From JAPHTQ01 sp050288165 (lineage in GTDB: Bacteria; Pseudomonadota; Gammaproteobacteria; Thiohalomonadales; Thiohalomonadaceae): a stretch of 64,000 bases of DNA. The notes under the pieces are model-generated. The model worked only from the letters and a program-made list of their open reading frames with translations, did not search any database and was not told the origin of the DNA. Position 1 is the stretch's first letter; each line of letters starts with the position of its first letter. The position numbers and the translations under genes are program-made. This document shows positions 33,208 through 43,137 of this stretch, piece by piece. The DNA lies in NCBI GenBank assembly GCA_050288165.1, contig JBNKDG010000004.1, forward strand, positions 186,001 through 250,000. The letters are read 5' to 3'.

Positions 33208-34712
33208 TGAACGCGCTCCGTCACGAATCCACCGGCCTCGACCTGCAGACTCTGTTTGCGGGTTTTGTCGATCTGGAGCGGTTACCGCCGCTCAGCGTCA
33301 GCGGTCTGTCGCTCAACAGTCGTCTGATCCAGCCGGGTGAGCTGTTCCTCGCCTGCGCCGGTACCGCGCAACACGGCGTGCGCTTTATCGATGACGCCGT
33401 CGAGCGCGGCGCAGTCGCAGTGGCGCTGGAGCCGAGCGAGTTCACCCGCGGGTTCAACCTCAGCGGTGTCAGCGTGCCAGTGTTCGAGGTCGAGAATCTG
33501 CACTGGCATGCCAGCGAGATCGCGGCCCGTTTCTACGGCGAACCTTCCGAAGCGATGCAGGTAGTCGGCATTACCGGCACCAACGGCAAGACCTCGGTGA
33601 GCCAGTTTATCGCCCAGGCGATCGGTCGCGACGCCCCTTGCGGCGTGGTCGGCACCCTCGGCAGCGGTCTCTACGGTCAGCTGGCCGATACCGGTCACAC
33701 CACCCCTGATGCGGTTAGCCTGCAGCGGCAACTGGCGGAGATGAGCGATGCTGGTGCCCGCCATGTGGCGATGGAGGTCTCTTCCCATGCCCTCGATCAG
33801 GGGCGGGTCAATGGTGTCCATTTCGATGTGGCGGTCTTCACCAACCTGAGCCACGAGCACCTCGACTACCACGGCGACATGGCCAGCTATGCCGCGGCCA
33901 AGCAGCGCCTGTTCCACTTCCCCGCGGTGAAGCATGCGGTGATCAACGCCGACGACCCGGTCGGTCGTGAGTGGTTGGCCCGCTTGCCGCAGAGTGTGGA
34001 GGCGATCAGCTACAGCCTGAATGGCGAAGCGAAACTGCGTGGTGACAATCTGCATCTGGACGGTAGCGGCCTGCGCATGACCGTCCATTACAACGGCCAG
34101 AGCGGCGACCTGCAGACCGGTCTGCTGGGACGCTTCAACGCCGCCAATTTGCTGGCCGCCTGCGGCGCCCTGCTGGTGCTGGGTTACGAATTCAACGATG
34201 CGCTGGCGCGGCTGGCGCAGGTCTCTACGGTGCCGGGTCGGATGGAGGCCTTCGGCGGCGGCGCCAAACCGCTGGTGGTGGTCGATTACGCCCACACCCC
34301 CGACGCGCTGGAAAGCGCCTTGCTGGCACTGCGCGAACACACCGACCATCGCCTCTGGTGCATCTTCGGCTGCGGCGGCGATCGGGATCGGGAGAAGCGC
34401 CCGCTGATGGGACGCATCGCCGAGCAACAGGCCGATAGCGTGGTGCTCACCGACGACAACCCGCGCCATGAAGATCCCTACACCATCATCGAACAGATCC
34501 TCGGTGGCATTCTGGAACCCGACGCGGTTTACGTCGAACGTGATCGTACTCAGGCCATTGCCCATGCGATTGAGCGCAGTCATACCGGGGATGTGATCCT
34601 GGTAGCGGGTAAGGGCCACGAAAGCGAACAGAAGATCGGCGATCGGTTGATCCCCTACAGCGACCGGGTCGAAGTGGCCCAACTGCTGGGTGAGGAGGTG
34701 CGCCGTGGCTGA
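33204..34712 (+). CDS. murE: UDP-MurNAc-tripeptide synthetase (meso-diaminopimelate-adding)
   Basis: A 502-residue Mur ligase that adds the third residue to the stem peptide. ATP-binding GITGTNGKTSVSQFI, and the DNPR motif (VLTDDNPRHEDP) that marks enzymes using meso-diaminopimelate rather than lysine. Start overlaps the ftsI stop (ATGA). So the wall is the usual Gram-negative DAP type. Confidence 0.97.
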   Translation: MMNALRHESTGLDLQTLFAGFVDLERLPPLSVSGLSLNSRLIQPGELFLACAGTAQHGVRFIDDAVERGAVAVALEPSEFTRGFNLSGVSVPVFEVENLHWHASEIAARFYGEPSEAMQVVGITGTNGKTSVSQFIAQAIGRDAPCGVVGTLGSGLYGQLADTGHTTPDAVSLQRQLAEMSDAGARHVAMEVSSHALDQGRVNGVHFDVAVFTNLSHEHLDYHGDMASYAAAKQRLFHFPAVKHAVINADDPVGREWLARLPQSVEAISYSLNGEAKLRGDNLHLDGSGLRMTVHYNGQSGDLQTGLLGRFNAANLLAACGALLVLGYEFNDALARLAQVSTVPGRMEAFGGGAKPLVVVDYAHTPDALESALLALREHTDHRLWCIFGCGGDRDREKRPLMGRIAEQQADSVVLTDDNPRHEDPYTIIEQILGGILEPDAVYVERDRTQAIAHAIERSHTGDVILVAGKGHESEQKIGDRLIPYSDRVEVAQLLGEEVRRG

Positions 34713-36063
34713 AGGCATTTGCACCACACTGACTCAGGCTGCCCAGTGGCTCGGCGCCGATCTGCGCGGTAGCGATCGCGAATTCCATGGCGTCAGTAGC
34801 GACACCCGTAGCATCGAAGCGGGGATGCTGTTTATCGCCCTCAAGGGACCGAACCACGACGGCCACGACCACGTGCAGGCCGCGCTCGCTGCCGGTGCCG
34901 CCGCGGCACTGGTGGATCACCCGCTGGACGTGGCGATTCCGCAACTGGTCGTCGAAGACACCCGCCTCGCGCTAGGCCGCCTGGCCGCCGCCTGGCGCCA
35001 GCATCTCGGCACCCACCTGCTGGCAATCACTGGCAGCAACGGTAAGACCACCACCAAGGAGATGTGTGCCGCGATCCTCGGCAGCGCAGGCAAGACTCTG
35101 GCGACCCGCGGCAACCTGAACAACGACATCGGTGTGCCGCTGACCCTGCTGCGCCTGACCGCCGAGCACGACTACGGCGTGATCGAGATGGGAGCCAACC
35201 ACATCGGCGAGATCGAATACCTCACCGGTCTGACCCGCCCGCAGGTGGCGATCATCACCAACGCCGCCGCCGCCCATCTGGAAGGATTTGGCGCGGTCGC
35301 TGAGGTAGCGCGGGCCAAGGGCGAGATCTACCGCGGTCTGGTGAAGGATGGCGTGGCAATTATCAATGCCGACGATCCCTTCAGCGGGCTCTGGCGTGAC
35401 CTGAGCGTCGGCCATCGCACCATCACCTTCGGCCTGCAGAACAGTGCTGATATCGGCGTGCGCGGCATGGGCGATATCAACGGCAGCGAACTGGAGGTGC
35501 TGACCCCGCTGGGCGAATTCCACCTTAGCCTGCCGCTGCCGGGACGGCACAACATCATGAATGCGCTGGCCGCGATCGCCGCCGGGATCGCCCTGGGGAT
35601 CGATCTGGAGCAGATCGCCGAGGGGCTGAACCATATGGCGCCTGTTTCCGGACGGCTGCACAAGCGCTCCGGTATCAACGGTGCCACGGTGCTCGACGAC
35701 AGCTACAACGCCAATCCCGCCTCAATGCGCGCCGGGTTGGAGGTGCTGGCCGGTTGCGGCGGTATCCGCCTGTTCGCCATGGGTGACATGGCCGAACTGG
35801 GTGCGGAAGCGGGCGAGCTGCATCGCCGGGTGGGTCTGGATGCACGTGAACTGGGGATCGACGCTCTCTATGCCACCGGCACTTTGAGCCACGCGGCGAG
35901 CGAGGCCTTCGGCGACAACGGTTTTTTCTTCAAACAGCAACAACAACTTATCGATGCGCTGTTACCGCAAATGAACAGGGATATCACGGTGCTGGTCAAG
36001 GGTTCACGCAGCAGCCACATGGAACGTGTGGTCGAGGCGCTCACTTCCGGGGAGGAAGTCTGA
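34705..36063 (+). CDS. murF: UDP-MurNAc-tripeptide D-alanyl-D-alanine ligase
   Basis: A 452-residue Mur ligase, exactly the E. coli length with the GTG start at 34705, which follows GAGGAGG by six bases and overlaps the murE stop. ATP loop AITGSNGKTTTKEM and DDSYNANPASM are present. Adds D-Ala-D-Ala (made by the Ddl encoded downstream) to finish the pentapeptide. A GTG at 34690 is an alternative but lies before the ribosome site. Confidence 0.97.
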   Translation: MAEGICTTLTQAAQWLGADLRGSDREFHGVSSDTRSIEAGMLFIALKGPNHDGHDHVQAALAAGAAAALVDHPLDVAIPQLVVEDTRLALGRLAAAWRQHLGTHLLAITGSNGKTTTKEMCAAILGSAGKTLATRGNLNNDIGVPLTLLRLTAEHDYGVIEMGANHIGEIEYLTGLTRPQVAIITNAAAAHLEGFGAVAEVARAKGEIYRGLVKDGVAIINADDPFSGLWRDLSVGHRTITFGLQNSADIGVRGMGDINGSELEVLTPLGEFHLSLPLPGRHNIMNALAAIAAGIALGIDLEQIAEGLNHMAPVSGRLHKRSGINGATVLDDSYNANPASMRAGLEVLAGCGGIRLFAMGDMAELGAEAGELHRRVGLDARELGIDALYATGTLSHAASEAFGDNGFFFKQQQQLIDALLPQMNRDITVLVKGSRSSHMERVVEALTSGEEV

Positions 36064-36064
36064 A

Positions 36065-37147
36065 ATGCTGCTCTATCTGACTGAATATCTGGCCAAGTAC
36101 TACAGCGGATTCAATGTATTCCAGTACCTGACCCTGCGCGCCATTCTCGGCATCCTCAGCGCGCTGGCGATTTCGCTGCTGCTCGGGCCGACCATCATCC
36201 GCAAGCTGAGTCACTACCAGGTGGGGCAGTTCGTGCGCGACGACGGCCCGCAGAGCCACCTCTCCAAAGCCGGTACCCCGACCATGGGCGGGGCGCTGAT
36301 CCTGGCGGCCATCACCGTCAGCACGCTGCTCTGGGCCGACCTCACCAACCGCTATATCTGGGTGGTGCTGGCGGTAACCCTGCTGTTCGGTGCCATCGGC
36401 TTTATCGATGACTACAAAAAACTGATCCGCAAACAGTCCCGTGGACTGCGTGCCAAACACAAATACCTGTTACAGACCATCTTCGGTCTCGGCGCGGCGC
36501 TGTTCCTCTACTACACCGCCAAGGTACCAGCGGAGCTGGAACTGATCGTGCCGTTCTTCAAGCACATTGTGCTGCCGATGGGTGTCTTCTACATCGTGCT
36601 GACCTACTTCGTCATCGTCGGCGCCAGCAACTCGGTCAACCTCACCGATGGTCTCGACGGTCTGGCGATCCTGCCGACGGTGATGGTCGGCGGTGCGCTG
36701 GGGATCTTCGCCTACCTCACCGGTAACGTGAACTTCTCCGGCTATCTCGGCATTCCCTACATCCCCGGTGTCGGCGAGGTGGTGATCTTCTGCGGCGCCA
36801 TTGTCGGTGCCGGACTCGGTTTCCTCTGGTTCAACACCTATCCGGCACAGGTCTTTATGGGCGACGTCGGCGCGCTGGGTCTCGGTGCGGCGCTGGGTGT
36901 GATCGCGGTAGTGGTGCGCCAGGAACTGGTACTGGTGATCATGGGCGGGGTCTTCGTCATGGAGACCGTCTCAGTCATTCTGCAGGTCGCCTCGTTCAAG
37001 CTGACCGGGCGGCGCATCTTCCGCATGGCGCCGCTGCATCACCACTTTGAATTGAAGGGCTGGCCCGAACCGCGGGTCATTGTCCGCTTCTGGATCATCA
37101 CCGTCATTCTGGTGCTGATCGGTCTTTCCACTTTGAAGCTTCGTTAA
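36065..37147 (+). CDS. mraY: Phospho-MurNAc-pentapeptide transferase
   Basis: A 360-residue integral membrane enzyme with about ten helices that makes lipid I on undecaprenyl phosphate. Conserved FIDDYKK, ASNSVNLTDGLDGLA and MAPLHHHFELKGW blocks carry the catalytic aspartates and histidines. Start is one base after the murF stop and gives the exact E. coli length. Confidence 0.97.
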   Translation: MLLYLTEYLAKYYSGFNVFQYLTLRAILGILSALAISLLLGPTIIRKLSHYQVGQFVRDDGPQSHLSKAGTPTMGGALILAAITVSTLLWADLTNRYIWVVLAVTLLFGAIGFIDDYKKLIRKQSRGLRAKHKYLLQTIFGLGAALFLYYTAKVPAELELIVPFFKHIVLPMGVFYIVLTYFVIVGASNSVNLTDGLDGLAILPTVMVGGALGIFAYLTGNVNFSGYLGIPYIPGVGEVVIFCGAIVGAGLGFLWFNTYPAQVFMGDVGALGLGAALGVIAVVVRQELVLVIMGGVFVMETVSVILQVASFKLTGRRIFRMAPLHHHFELKGWPEPRVIVRFWIITVILVLIGLSTLKLR

Positions 37148-37153
37148 GACGAG

Positions 37154-38521
37154 ATGGCGCTGGCGATGAACATGGCAAAGACCAACGCGGCTGAGGGGTT
37201 AACCCTGGTGGTCGGTCTGGGACAGACCGGGCTTGCCTGCGCCCGCTTCCTTGCCGCGCTCGGCGAGCCGTTCGCCGTGGCCGACAATCGTGCCCATCCG
37301 CCGGGTCTGGAAGAGCTGCGCCGTGAGTTTCCGCAGGTGTCGGTGTGGCTCGGTGAGTTCAACGAAGATCTGTTCCTCCATGCGGCACGACTGCTACTCA
37401 GCCCCGGCGTCGCCCCGCAGGAACCGGCCATCAGCGCCGCCGCCGCGGCGGGGATCGAGGTGCTGGGGGATATCGAACTGTTTGCCCGTCAGGCCCAGGC
37501 GCCGGTCGTGGCGATCACCGGTTCCAACGGCAAGAGCACCGTCACCGCGCTGCTGGGCGAGATGGCCCGCGCGGCGGGTAAGAAGGTGCTGGTCGGCGGC
37601 AACATCGGTACCCCGGCGCTGGAACTGCTGGATGAAGAGACGCCCGACCTCTATGTGATGGAGCTTTCCAGCTTCCAGCTGGAGGTGACCCGTTCCCTCA
37701 ACTGCCGCGCCGCGGTGGTGCTGAATCTCAGCGACGACCATCTGGATCGCCACCTGACCATGGAGAACTACGCCGCGATCAAATCCGGGATCTACGCCGG
37801 TGACGGGGTGATGGTGATCAATGCCGACGACCCACGGGTGGCGGCGATGGTGCTGCCCGGTCGTGAGGTGGTGCGCTTCACTCTCGGCGAACCGGCGAGT
37901 GAAAACGATTTCGGCCTGCGCCAGATCGATGGCGTCGACTGGCTGGTCCGTGGTGGCGAAGCCCTGATGGCCGCCAGCGAGATGCGCATGCCGGGCCGCC
38001 ACAATCAGGCTAATGCCCTGGCGGCGCTGGCCCTCGGTAACGCTGCCGGGCTGGCAATGCCCGCCATGCTGCAAACCCTGCGCGAATTCCCCGGCCTGCC
38101 GCACCGCTGTCAGTGGGTCGCCGAGATCGACGGGGTGAATTACTACGAAGATTCCAAGGGCACCAATGTCGGTGCCACCCTGGCCGCGCTGGCCGGAATG
38201 CCCGGTGAGAAGGTGGTGCTGATCGCCGGTGGTCAGGGCAAGGGACAGGATTTCGCGCCGCTGCGTGAGGCGGTGGCAGAGCGCGCCCGTGCGGTGGTGC
38301 TGATCGGCGAGGATGCCGCCCTGATTGAACGGGCCATCGATGGTGCCGCGCCTATCGAACACGCCAAAGATATGAAGCAGGCGGTAAAACGCGCCGCGAA
38401 AGCCGCACAGTCAGGCGACAGTGTGCTGCTCTCACCGGCCTGCGCCAGTTTCGATATGTTCAGCAACTACGTGGCGCGGGGCGAGGCCTTCGTCGCTGCG
38501 GTGCAGGGGAGGGCGGCATGA
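37154..38521 (+). CDS. murD: UDP-MurNAc-L-alanine:D-glutamate ligase
   Basis: A 455-residue Mur ligase that adds D-glutamate. N-terminal Rossmann-like VVGLGQTGLACARFL, ATP loop AITGSNGKSTVTALLGEM, and the C-terminal DSKGTNVGATLAAL block. The start is uncertain: ATGs at 37154, 37169 and 37175 are all near and none has a good ribosome site; I took the first. Confidence 0.95.
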   Translation: MALAMNMAKTNAAEGLTLVVGLGQTGLACARFLAALGEPFAVADNRAHPPGLEELRREFPQVSVWLGEFNEDLFLHAARLLLSPGVAPQEPAISAAAAAGIEVLGDIELFARQAQAPVVAITGSNGKSTVTALLGEMARAAGKKVLVGGNIGTPALELLDEETPDLYVMELSSFQLEVTRSLNCRAAVVLNLSDDHLDRHLTMENYAAIKSGIYAGDGVMVINADDPRVAAMVLPGREVVRFTLGEPASENDFGLRQIDGVDWLVRGGEALMAASEMRMPGRHNQANALAALALGNAAGLAMPAMLQTLREFPGLPHRCQWVAEIDGVNYYEDSKGTNVGATLAALAGMPGEKVVLIAGGQGKGQDFAPLREAVAERARAVVLIGEDAALIERAIDGAAPIEHAKDMKQAVKRAAKAAQSGDSVLLSPACASFDMFSNYVARGEAFVAAVQGRAA

Positions 38522-39696
38522 GCTGGTCCGCGATCCTGCCGGTAATCAATGAGGCCAAGCGCAGCCAGAGCCGCAGTGTCGACTGGCCGTTGCTGCTCGC
38601 CGCGCTCACCCTGCTGGCGTTGGGGCTGGTGATGATCGCCTCCGCTTCGGTGACCATCGCCGACAGCCGTGTCGGCGATCCGACCTATTTCATTGTGCGT
38701 CAGGCGCTCTATGCCGGACTCGGCATCGCCCTGGCGCTGGTTGCCTGGCAACTGCCGTTGCAGGTGTGGGAGCGCAGCGGACCGATCCTGCTGCTGGTCT
38801 CCATCGTGCTGTTGTTGGTGGTGCTGTTGCCGGGGATCGGTCGCACGGTCAACGGCAGCACCCGCTGGCTGGCGCTGGGGCCGTTTACCCTGCAGGTTTC
38901 CGAGGTGGCCAAGCTGGCGATGATCGTTTACCTCGCCGGTTATCTGGTGCGTCGCGGCGACGAGGTGCGCAGTAGCGTCGCCGGTTTCCTCAAGCCGATG
39001 TCGCTGGTGGTGCTGCTCGGCGTGCTGCTGCTGGCCGAACCCGATTTTGGTACCGCTGTGATCCTCGGTGCCACCGTGCTGGGGATGATGTTCCTCGGCG
39101 GGGTGCAGTTGTGGCTGTTCGGGGTGCTGATGCTGATGTCGGTCGGCTCGCTGGCGCTGCTGGCGGTGGCCGCACCCTACCGTATGGAACGCCTCACCGC
39201 CTTCCTCAATCCCTGGGCCGACCCGTTCAACAGCGGCTTCCAGCTGACCCAGGCGCTGATTGCCTTCGGTCGCGGCGAGTGGTTCGGCGTCGGTCTCGGC
39301 GGCAGCGTGCAGAAGCTGTTCTACCTGCCGGAGGCGCACACCGATTTCGTCTACGCCGTGCTGGTGGAGGAGCTGGGCATGGTCGGCGGCAGTCTGGTGG
39401 TGCTGCTGTTCGTGGTGCTGGTCAGCCGCATCTTTTCTATCGCCCGCCGGGCCAGCGAATCGGGAATGCCCTTTGCCGGTTACCTCTGCTACGGCATCGG
39501 TCTCTGGTTCGCCCTGCAGGCCTTCATCAACATGGGCGTAAACATGGGTCTGCTGCCGACCAAGGGCCTGACCCTGCCACTGATGAGCTACGGCGGCAGC
39601 AGCATGTTGGTGATGTGCGTGGCCCTGGCATTGGTGCAACGGGTGGCGCTGGAAACACCCCAACACGATGGTGCGGTGAGGAGGGTGCGCGCATGA
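38518..39696 (+). CDS. ftsW: Septal peptidoglycan polymerase FtsW
   Basis: A 392-residue SEDS-family membrane protein with about ten helices. Family blocks NGSTRWLALGPFTLQVSEVAK, PHTDFVY-like AHTDFVYAVLVEELG, and the C-terminal LTLPLMSYGGSS are intact. It polymerises glycan strands at the septum with FtsI. ATGA overlap with murD and with murG. Confidence 0.97.
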   Translation: MSWSAILPVINEAKRSQSRSVDWPLLLAALTLLALGLVMIASASVTIADSRVGDPTYFIVRQALYAGLGIALALVAWQLPLQVWERSGPILLLVSIVLLLVVLLPGIGRTVNGSTRWLALGPFTLQVSEVAKLAMIVYLAGYLVRRGDEVRSSVAGFLKPMSLVVLLGVLLLAEPDFGTAVILGATVLGMMFLGGVQLWLFGVLMLMSVGSLALLAVAAPYRMERLTAFLNPWADPFNSGFQLTQALIAFGRGEWFGVGLGGSVQKLFYLPEAHTDFVYAVLVEELGMVGGSLVVLLFVVLVSRIFSIARRASESGMPFAGYLCYGIGLWFALQAFINMGVNMGLLPTKGLTLPLMSYGGSSMLVMCVALALVQRVALETPQHDGAVRRVRA

Positions 39697-40796
39697 GCAG
39701 CCTGCGAATCGTGATCATGGCGGGCGGCACCGGCGGACATGTCTTCCCGGCGCTGGCGGTGGCGCATGAATTGCGCCAGCGCGGCCACGAGGTGAGCTGG
39801 CTCGGTACCCAGCGTGGCCTGGAGGCGGAACTGGTGCCGCAGGCCGGTTTCCCCATCGATTTCATCTCCATCTCCGGTCTGCGCGGCAAGGGGCTGGCCG
39901 GTTGGTTGCTGGCGCCGTGGCGTCTGAGCGTGGCGCTATTCCAGGCCCTCTCCATCCTGCGTCGCCGTCGTCCGGCGATGGTGCTGGGGATGGGCGGCTT
40001 CGTCACCGGTCCCGGCGGCGTGGCGGCAAAGCTCAGTGGCAGGCCGCTGGTGATCCACGAACAGAATGCCATCGCCGGGCTGACCAACCGCCTGTTGTCC
40101 TACCTGGCGGTGACCGTGCTGGAGGCCTTCCCCGACACCTTCAGCGGCGGCCATGTGCGCTTTACCGGTAATCCGGTACGCAGCGACATCATGCAGGTGG
40201 CGGAACCGGACGCACGCTATGCCGAACATGCCGGGCCGATTCGACTCTTCGTCCTCGGCGGTTCGCTGGGGGCGATGGTCTTCAATCAGACCCTGCCGAA
40301 GGCGCTGGCGCTGCTGCCCGAATCGATCCGTCCGCAGGTGCGCCACCAGACCGGCAAGAAACACCTTGAGGCGACCCAGGCCAGCTACGCCGCGGCCGGT
40401 GTCGAGGCGGAACTGCTGCCATTCATCGACGACATGGCGGCGATGTATGAGTGGGCCGACCTGGTGTTGTGCCGCTCCGGCGCCTTGACCGTGAGCGAGC
40501 TGGCGATCGCCGGTGTGCCTGCCGTGTTGGTGCCGTTCCCCTTCGCGGTGGATGACCACCAGAGTGCCAATGGCCGTTACCTGGCCGACGATGGCGCGGC
40601 GCAACTGGTGCAACAGAACAGATTGGATGAGGAAAAACTGGCCGGGATGCTGCGCGATTTCTGCGCCGAACCGGCGCAGGGGCGGGAGAAGCTGCGTGAA
40701 ATGGCCAACAGGGCGCGCAGGCTGGCCCGTCCCGAAGCAACCAACGATGTCGTGGCGGCCTGTCTTGAGGCGGCCATCGAGGAGAGAACTGCATGA
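39693..40796 (+). CDS. murG: Lipid II synthase MurG
   Basis: A 367-residue GT28-family glycosyltransferase that adds GlcNAc to lipid I at the inner membrane. The N-terminal GGTGGHVFPALAVA loop and the C-terminal UDP-GlcNAc site (CRSGALTVSELAIAGVP and PFAVDDHQSANGRYL) are present. ATG overlaps the ftsW stop and is preceded by GAGGAG; the frame is open much further upstream inside ftsW, which is not used. Confidence 0.97.
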   Translation: MSSLRIVIMAGGTGGHVFPALAVAHELRQRGHEVSWLGTQRGLEAELVPQAGFPIDFISISGLRGKGLAGWLLAPWRLSVALFQALSILRRRRPAMVLGMGGFVTGPGGVAAKLSGRPLVIHEQNAIAGLTNRLLSYLAVTVLEAFPDTFSGGHVRFTGNPVRSDIMQVAEPDARYAEHAGPIRLFVLGGSLGAMVFNQTLPKALALLPESIRPQVRHQTGKKHLEATQASYAAAGVEAELLPFIDDMAAMYEWADLVLCRSGALTVSELAIAGVPAVLVPFPFAVDDHQSANGRYLADDGAAQLVQQNRLDEEKLAGMLRDFCAEPAQGREKLREMANRARRLARPEATNDVVAACLEAAIEERTA

Positions 40797-42229
40797 TTAA
40801 AGGTACTCCGGTGGAACTGAGCGGCAACAACGTGATGGGGCGCATCCGCCATATCCATATGGTCGGCATCGGCGGCTCCGGCATGGGCGGTATCGCCGAG
40901 GTGCTGCTCAACCTCGGCTATACGGTAAGCGGTTCCGACCTGAAACCGAACGCGGTGACCCGTCATCTGGAGGCCAATGGCGCCAAGGTCTGTTTCGGCC
41001 ACGCAGCGGAGAATATCGCCGGTTGCGATGTGGTGGTGATCTCCTCTGCAGTGAAGGAGGAGAATCCCGAAGTGCAGGCGGCGCGCGAGGCGCGCATTCC
41101 TGTCGTACCCCGCGCCGAGATGCTGGCGGAGCTGATGCGCTTCCGTCACGGCATTGCCGTCGCCGGAACCCACGGCAAGACCACCACCACCAGCCTGATC
41201 GCCAGCCTGATGGCGGAGGGTGGTATGGACCCGACCTTCGTCATTGGTGGTCGCCTCAACAGCGCGGGCACCAATGCCCGGCTCGGTGCCGGTCACTATC
41301 TGGTGGCGGAGGCGGACGAGAGCGACGCCTCGTTCCTGCACCTGCAGCCGATGTCTGCTGTGGTGACCAACATCGACGCCGACCACATGGCGACCTACGG
41401 CGGCGACTTCACCCGCCTGCGCCAGACCTTTATCGAGTTCCTGCACAACCTGCCTTTCTACGGTCTGGCGGTGCTCTGCATCGACGACGAAGAGGTGCGC
41501 AACATCCTGCCCAGCGTACCCCGTCGGGTGGTGACCTACGGCCTCGGCGAAGAGGCGGATATTCGTGCCACCGAGATTCACTACGAAGGGTTGCGTACCC
41601 ACTTCACCGTCTCCCGCGAGGGCCAGGAGAAGTGGTTGCAGGTGACCCTCAACATGCCGGGACGACACAACGTGCTCAACGCCCTGGCCGCCATTGCCGT
41701 GGCCAGCGACCTGGGTGTCAGCGACGAGGCGATCGTCGCCGCGCTGGACAAATTCCAGGGGATCGGTCGCCGTTTCCAGATTGGCGGCGAGGTCGAGACC
41801 GGCAACGGCAAGGTGATGCTGGTCGACGACTACGGCCACCATCCACGCGAACTGGCGGCAACCCTGGCGGCGGCGCGCGGTGCCTGGCCCGACCGCCGTC
41901 TGGTGGTGCTGTTCCAGCCGCATCGCTACAGCCGTACCCGCGACCTGTTTGAAGACTTTTCCGAGGTGCTCTCCGAGGCCGATGCGCTGCTGATGCTGGA
42001 GGTCTATGCCGCAGGTGAAGAGGCGGTACCCGGTGCCGACAGTCGTACTCTGTGCCGCGCGATCCGTGCCCGCGGCAAGGTCGACCCGGTATTCATCAGC
42101 GACCACGCGGAACTGGTGCCGACCCTCAAGGGGGTGCTGCACGACGGTGATGTGTTGATGACCATGGGTGCAGGCGATATCGGCGCCATCGCCCTGCGCC
42201 TGCCTGCCGAGCTGGAGGAAAAAGCATGA
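40793..42229 (+). CDS. murC: UDP-MurNAc-L-alanine ligase
   Basis: A 478-residue Mur ligase that adds the first L-alanine. N-terminal HMVGIGGSGMGGIAEVL, ATP loop AVAGTHGKTTTTSLI, and DDYGHHPRELAATL near the C-terminal domain. Starts with ATGA overlap with murG and ends the same way at murB. Confidence 0.97.
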   Translation: MIKGTPVELSGNNVMGRIRHIHMVGIGGSGMGGIAEVLLNLGYTVSGSDLKPNAVTRHLEANGAKVCFGHAAENIAGCDVVVISSAVKEENPEVQAAREARIPVVPRAEMLAELMRFRHGIAVAGTHGKTTTTSLIASLMAEGGMDPTFVIGGRLNSAGTNARLGAGHYLVAEADESDASFLHLQPMSAVVTNIDADHMATYGGDFTRLRQTFIEFLHNLPFYGLAVLCIDDEEVRNILPSVPRRVVTYGLGEEADIRATEIHYEGLRTHFTVSREGQEKWLQVTLNMPGRHNVLNALAAIAVASDLGVSDEAIVAALDKFQGIGRRFQIGGEVETGNGKVMLVDDYGHHPRELAATLAAARGAWPDRRLVVLFQPHRYSRTRDLFEDFSEVLSEADALLMLEVYAAGEEAVPGADSRTLCRAIRARGKVDPVFISDHAELVPTLKGVLHDGDVLMTMGAGDIGAIALRLPAELEEKA

Positions 42230-43137
42230 TGACCGTGCGCAAGACACAACCGCTGCGCGGCGAATTGCGTGAAGACGAGCCGATGTCGCGCCACACCACC
42301 TGGCGTGTGGGTGGCCTGGCCCGTCGTTATTACCGTCCCGCGGATCTGGCGGATCTGGTGGAGTTTATCCGTCGCCTGCCGGAGGACGAACCGCTCTACT
42401 GGATCGGTCTCGGCAGCAACCTGCTGGTACGTGACGGCGGTGTTGGCGGCACGGTGATCGCCACCAGCGGCATGTTGAACGCGATGGAACGGATCGATGA
42501 ACAGCGGGTGCGAGTAGAGAGCGGTGTTTCCTGTGCCCTGGTCGCCCGCTTCTGCGCCCGTGAGGGGCTGGCCGGTGCCGAATTTCTCAGCGGCATCCCC
42601 GGCACAATGGGTGGCGCACTACGGATGAACGCCGGTTGTTTCGGTGGCGAGACCTGGCAACTGGTGGAGCAGGTGGAGACGGTGGATCACCTGGGCGTGC
42701 TGCGCACCCGCAGCCCGAATGAATACCGCGTCGGCTACCGCCATGTGGAGGCGCCGCTGGGTGAATGGTTCGTTGCCGCACAGCTGAAACTGGAAGCGGG
42801 TGACACAGAGCAGTTGCAGAACCGCATTCGTGAGCTGCTGGAATTGCGCGGTGCCAGTCAGCCGACGCGCCTGCCCAATGCCGGCTCGGTGTTCCGCAAC
42901 CCGGAAGGGGATTACGCGGCGCGCCTGATTGAAACCGCTGGATTGAAAGGTCGTTGCATCGGCGGTGCCTGTGTCTCGGACAAGCACGCCAACTTTATCG
43001 TCAACAGCGACAACGCCACGGCGACCGAGATCGAGGCGCTGATCGAACTGGTACAGAACGAAGTGGAACTGAAACACGGCATTAGTCTGCAGCGCGAAGT
43101 GCACATCATCGGCGAGCGCAGAGGGAGTGTGGCATGA
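42226..43137 (+). CDS. murB: UDP-N-acetylenolpyruvoylglucosamine reductase
   Basis: A 303-residue FAD enzyme that reduces the MurA product to UDP-MurNAc. FAD-binding LGSNLLVRDGGVGG, the IPGTMGGALRMNAG block and the catalytic serine region PNAGSVFRNPEG are present. The size fits the shorter type II MurB rather than the 342-residue E. coli enzyme, and its place after murC is usual outside the enterics. Confidence 0.96.
   Translation: MMTVRKTQPLRGELREDEPMSRHTTWRVGGLARRYYRPADLADLVEFIRRLPEDEPLYWIGLGSNLLVRDGGVGGTVIATSGMLNAMERIDEQRVRVESGVSCALVARFCAREGLAGAEFLSGIPGTMGGALRMNAGCFGGETWQLVEQVETVDHLGVLRTRSPNEYRVGYRHVEAPLGEWFVAAQLKLEAGDTEQLQNRIRELLELRGASQPTRLPNAGSVFRNPEGDYAARLIETAGLKGRCIGGACVSDKHANFIVNSDNATATEIEALIELVQNEVELKHGISLQREVHIIGERRGSVA

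Noticed and set aside
33282..34727. Minus-strand frame of 481 codons opposite murE; similar ones at 40577-42247 (opposite murC), 38467-39666 (opposite ftsW) and 31294-32418 (opposite ftsI)
   Set aside because: All mirror confirmed mur/fts genes in a high-G+C region and have no recognisable domains or ribosome sites.
39111..39692. Upstream extension of murG by 194 codons
   Set aside because: The open frame runs through ftsW out of frame; the ATG at 39693 with GAGGAG and the standard GGTGGH N-terminus is the real start.
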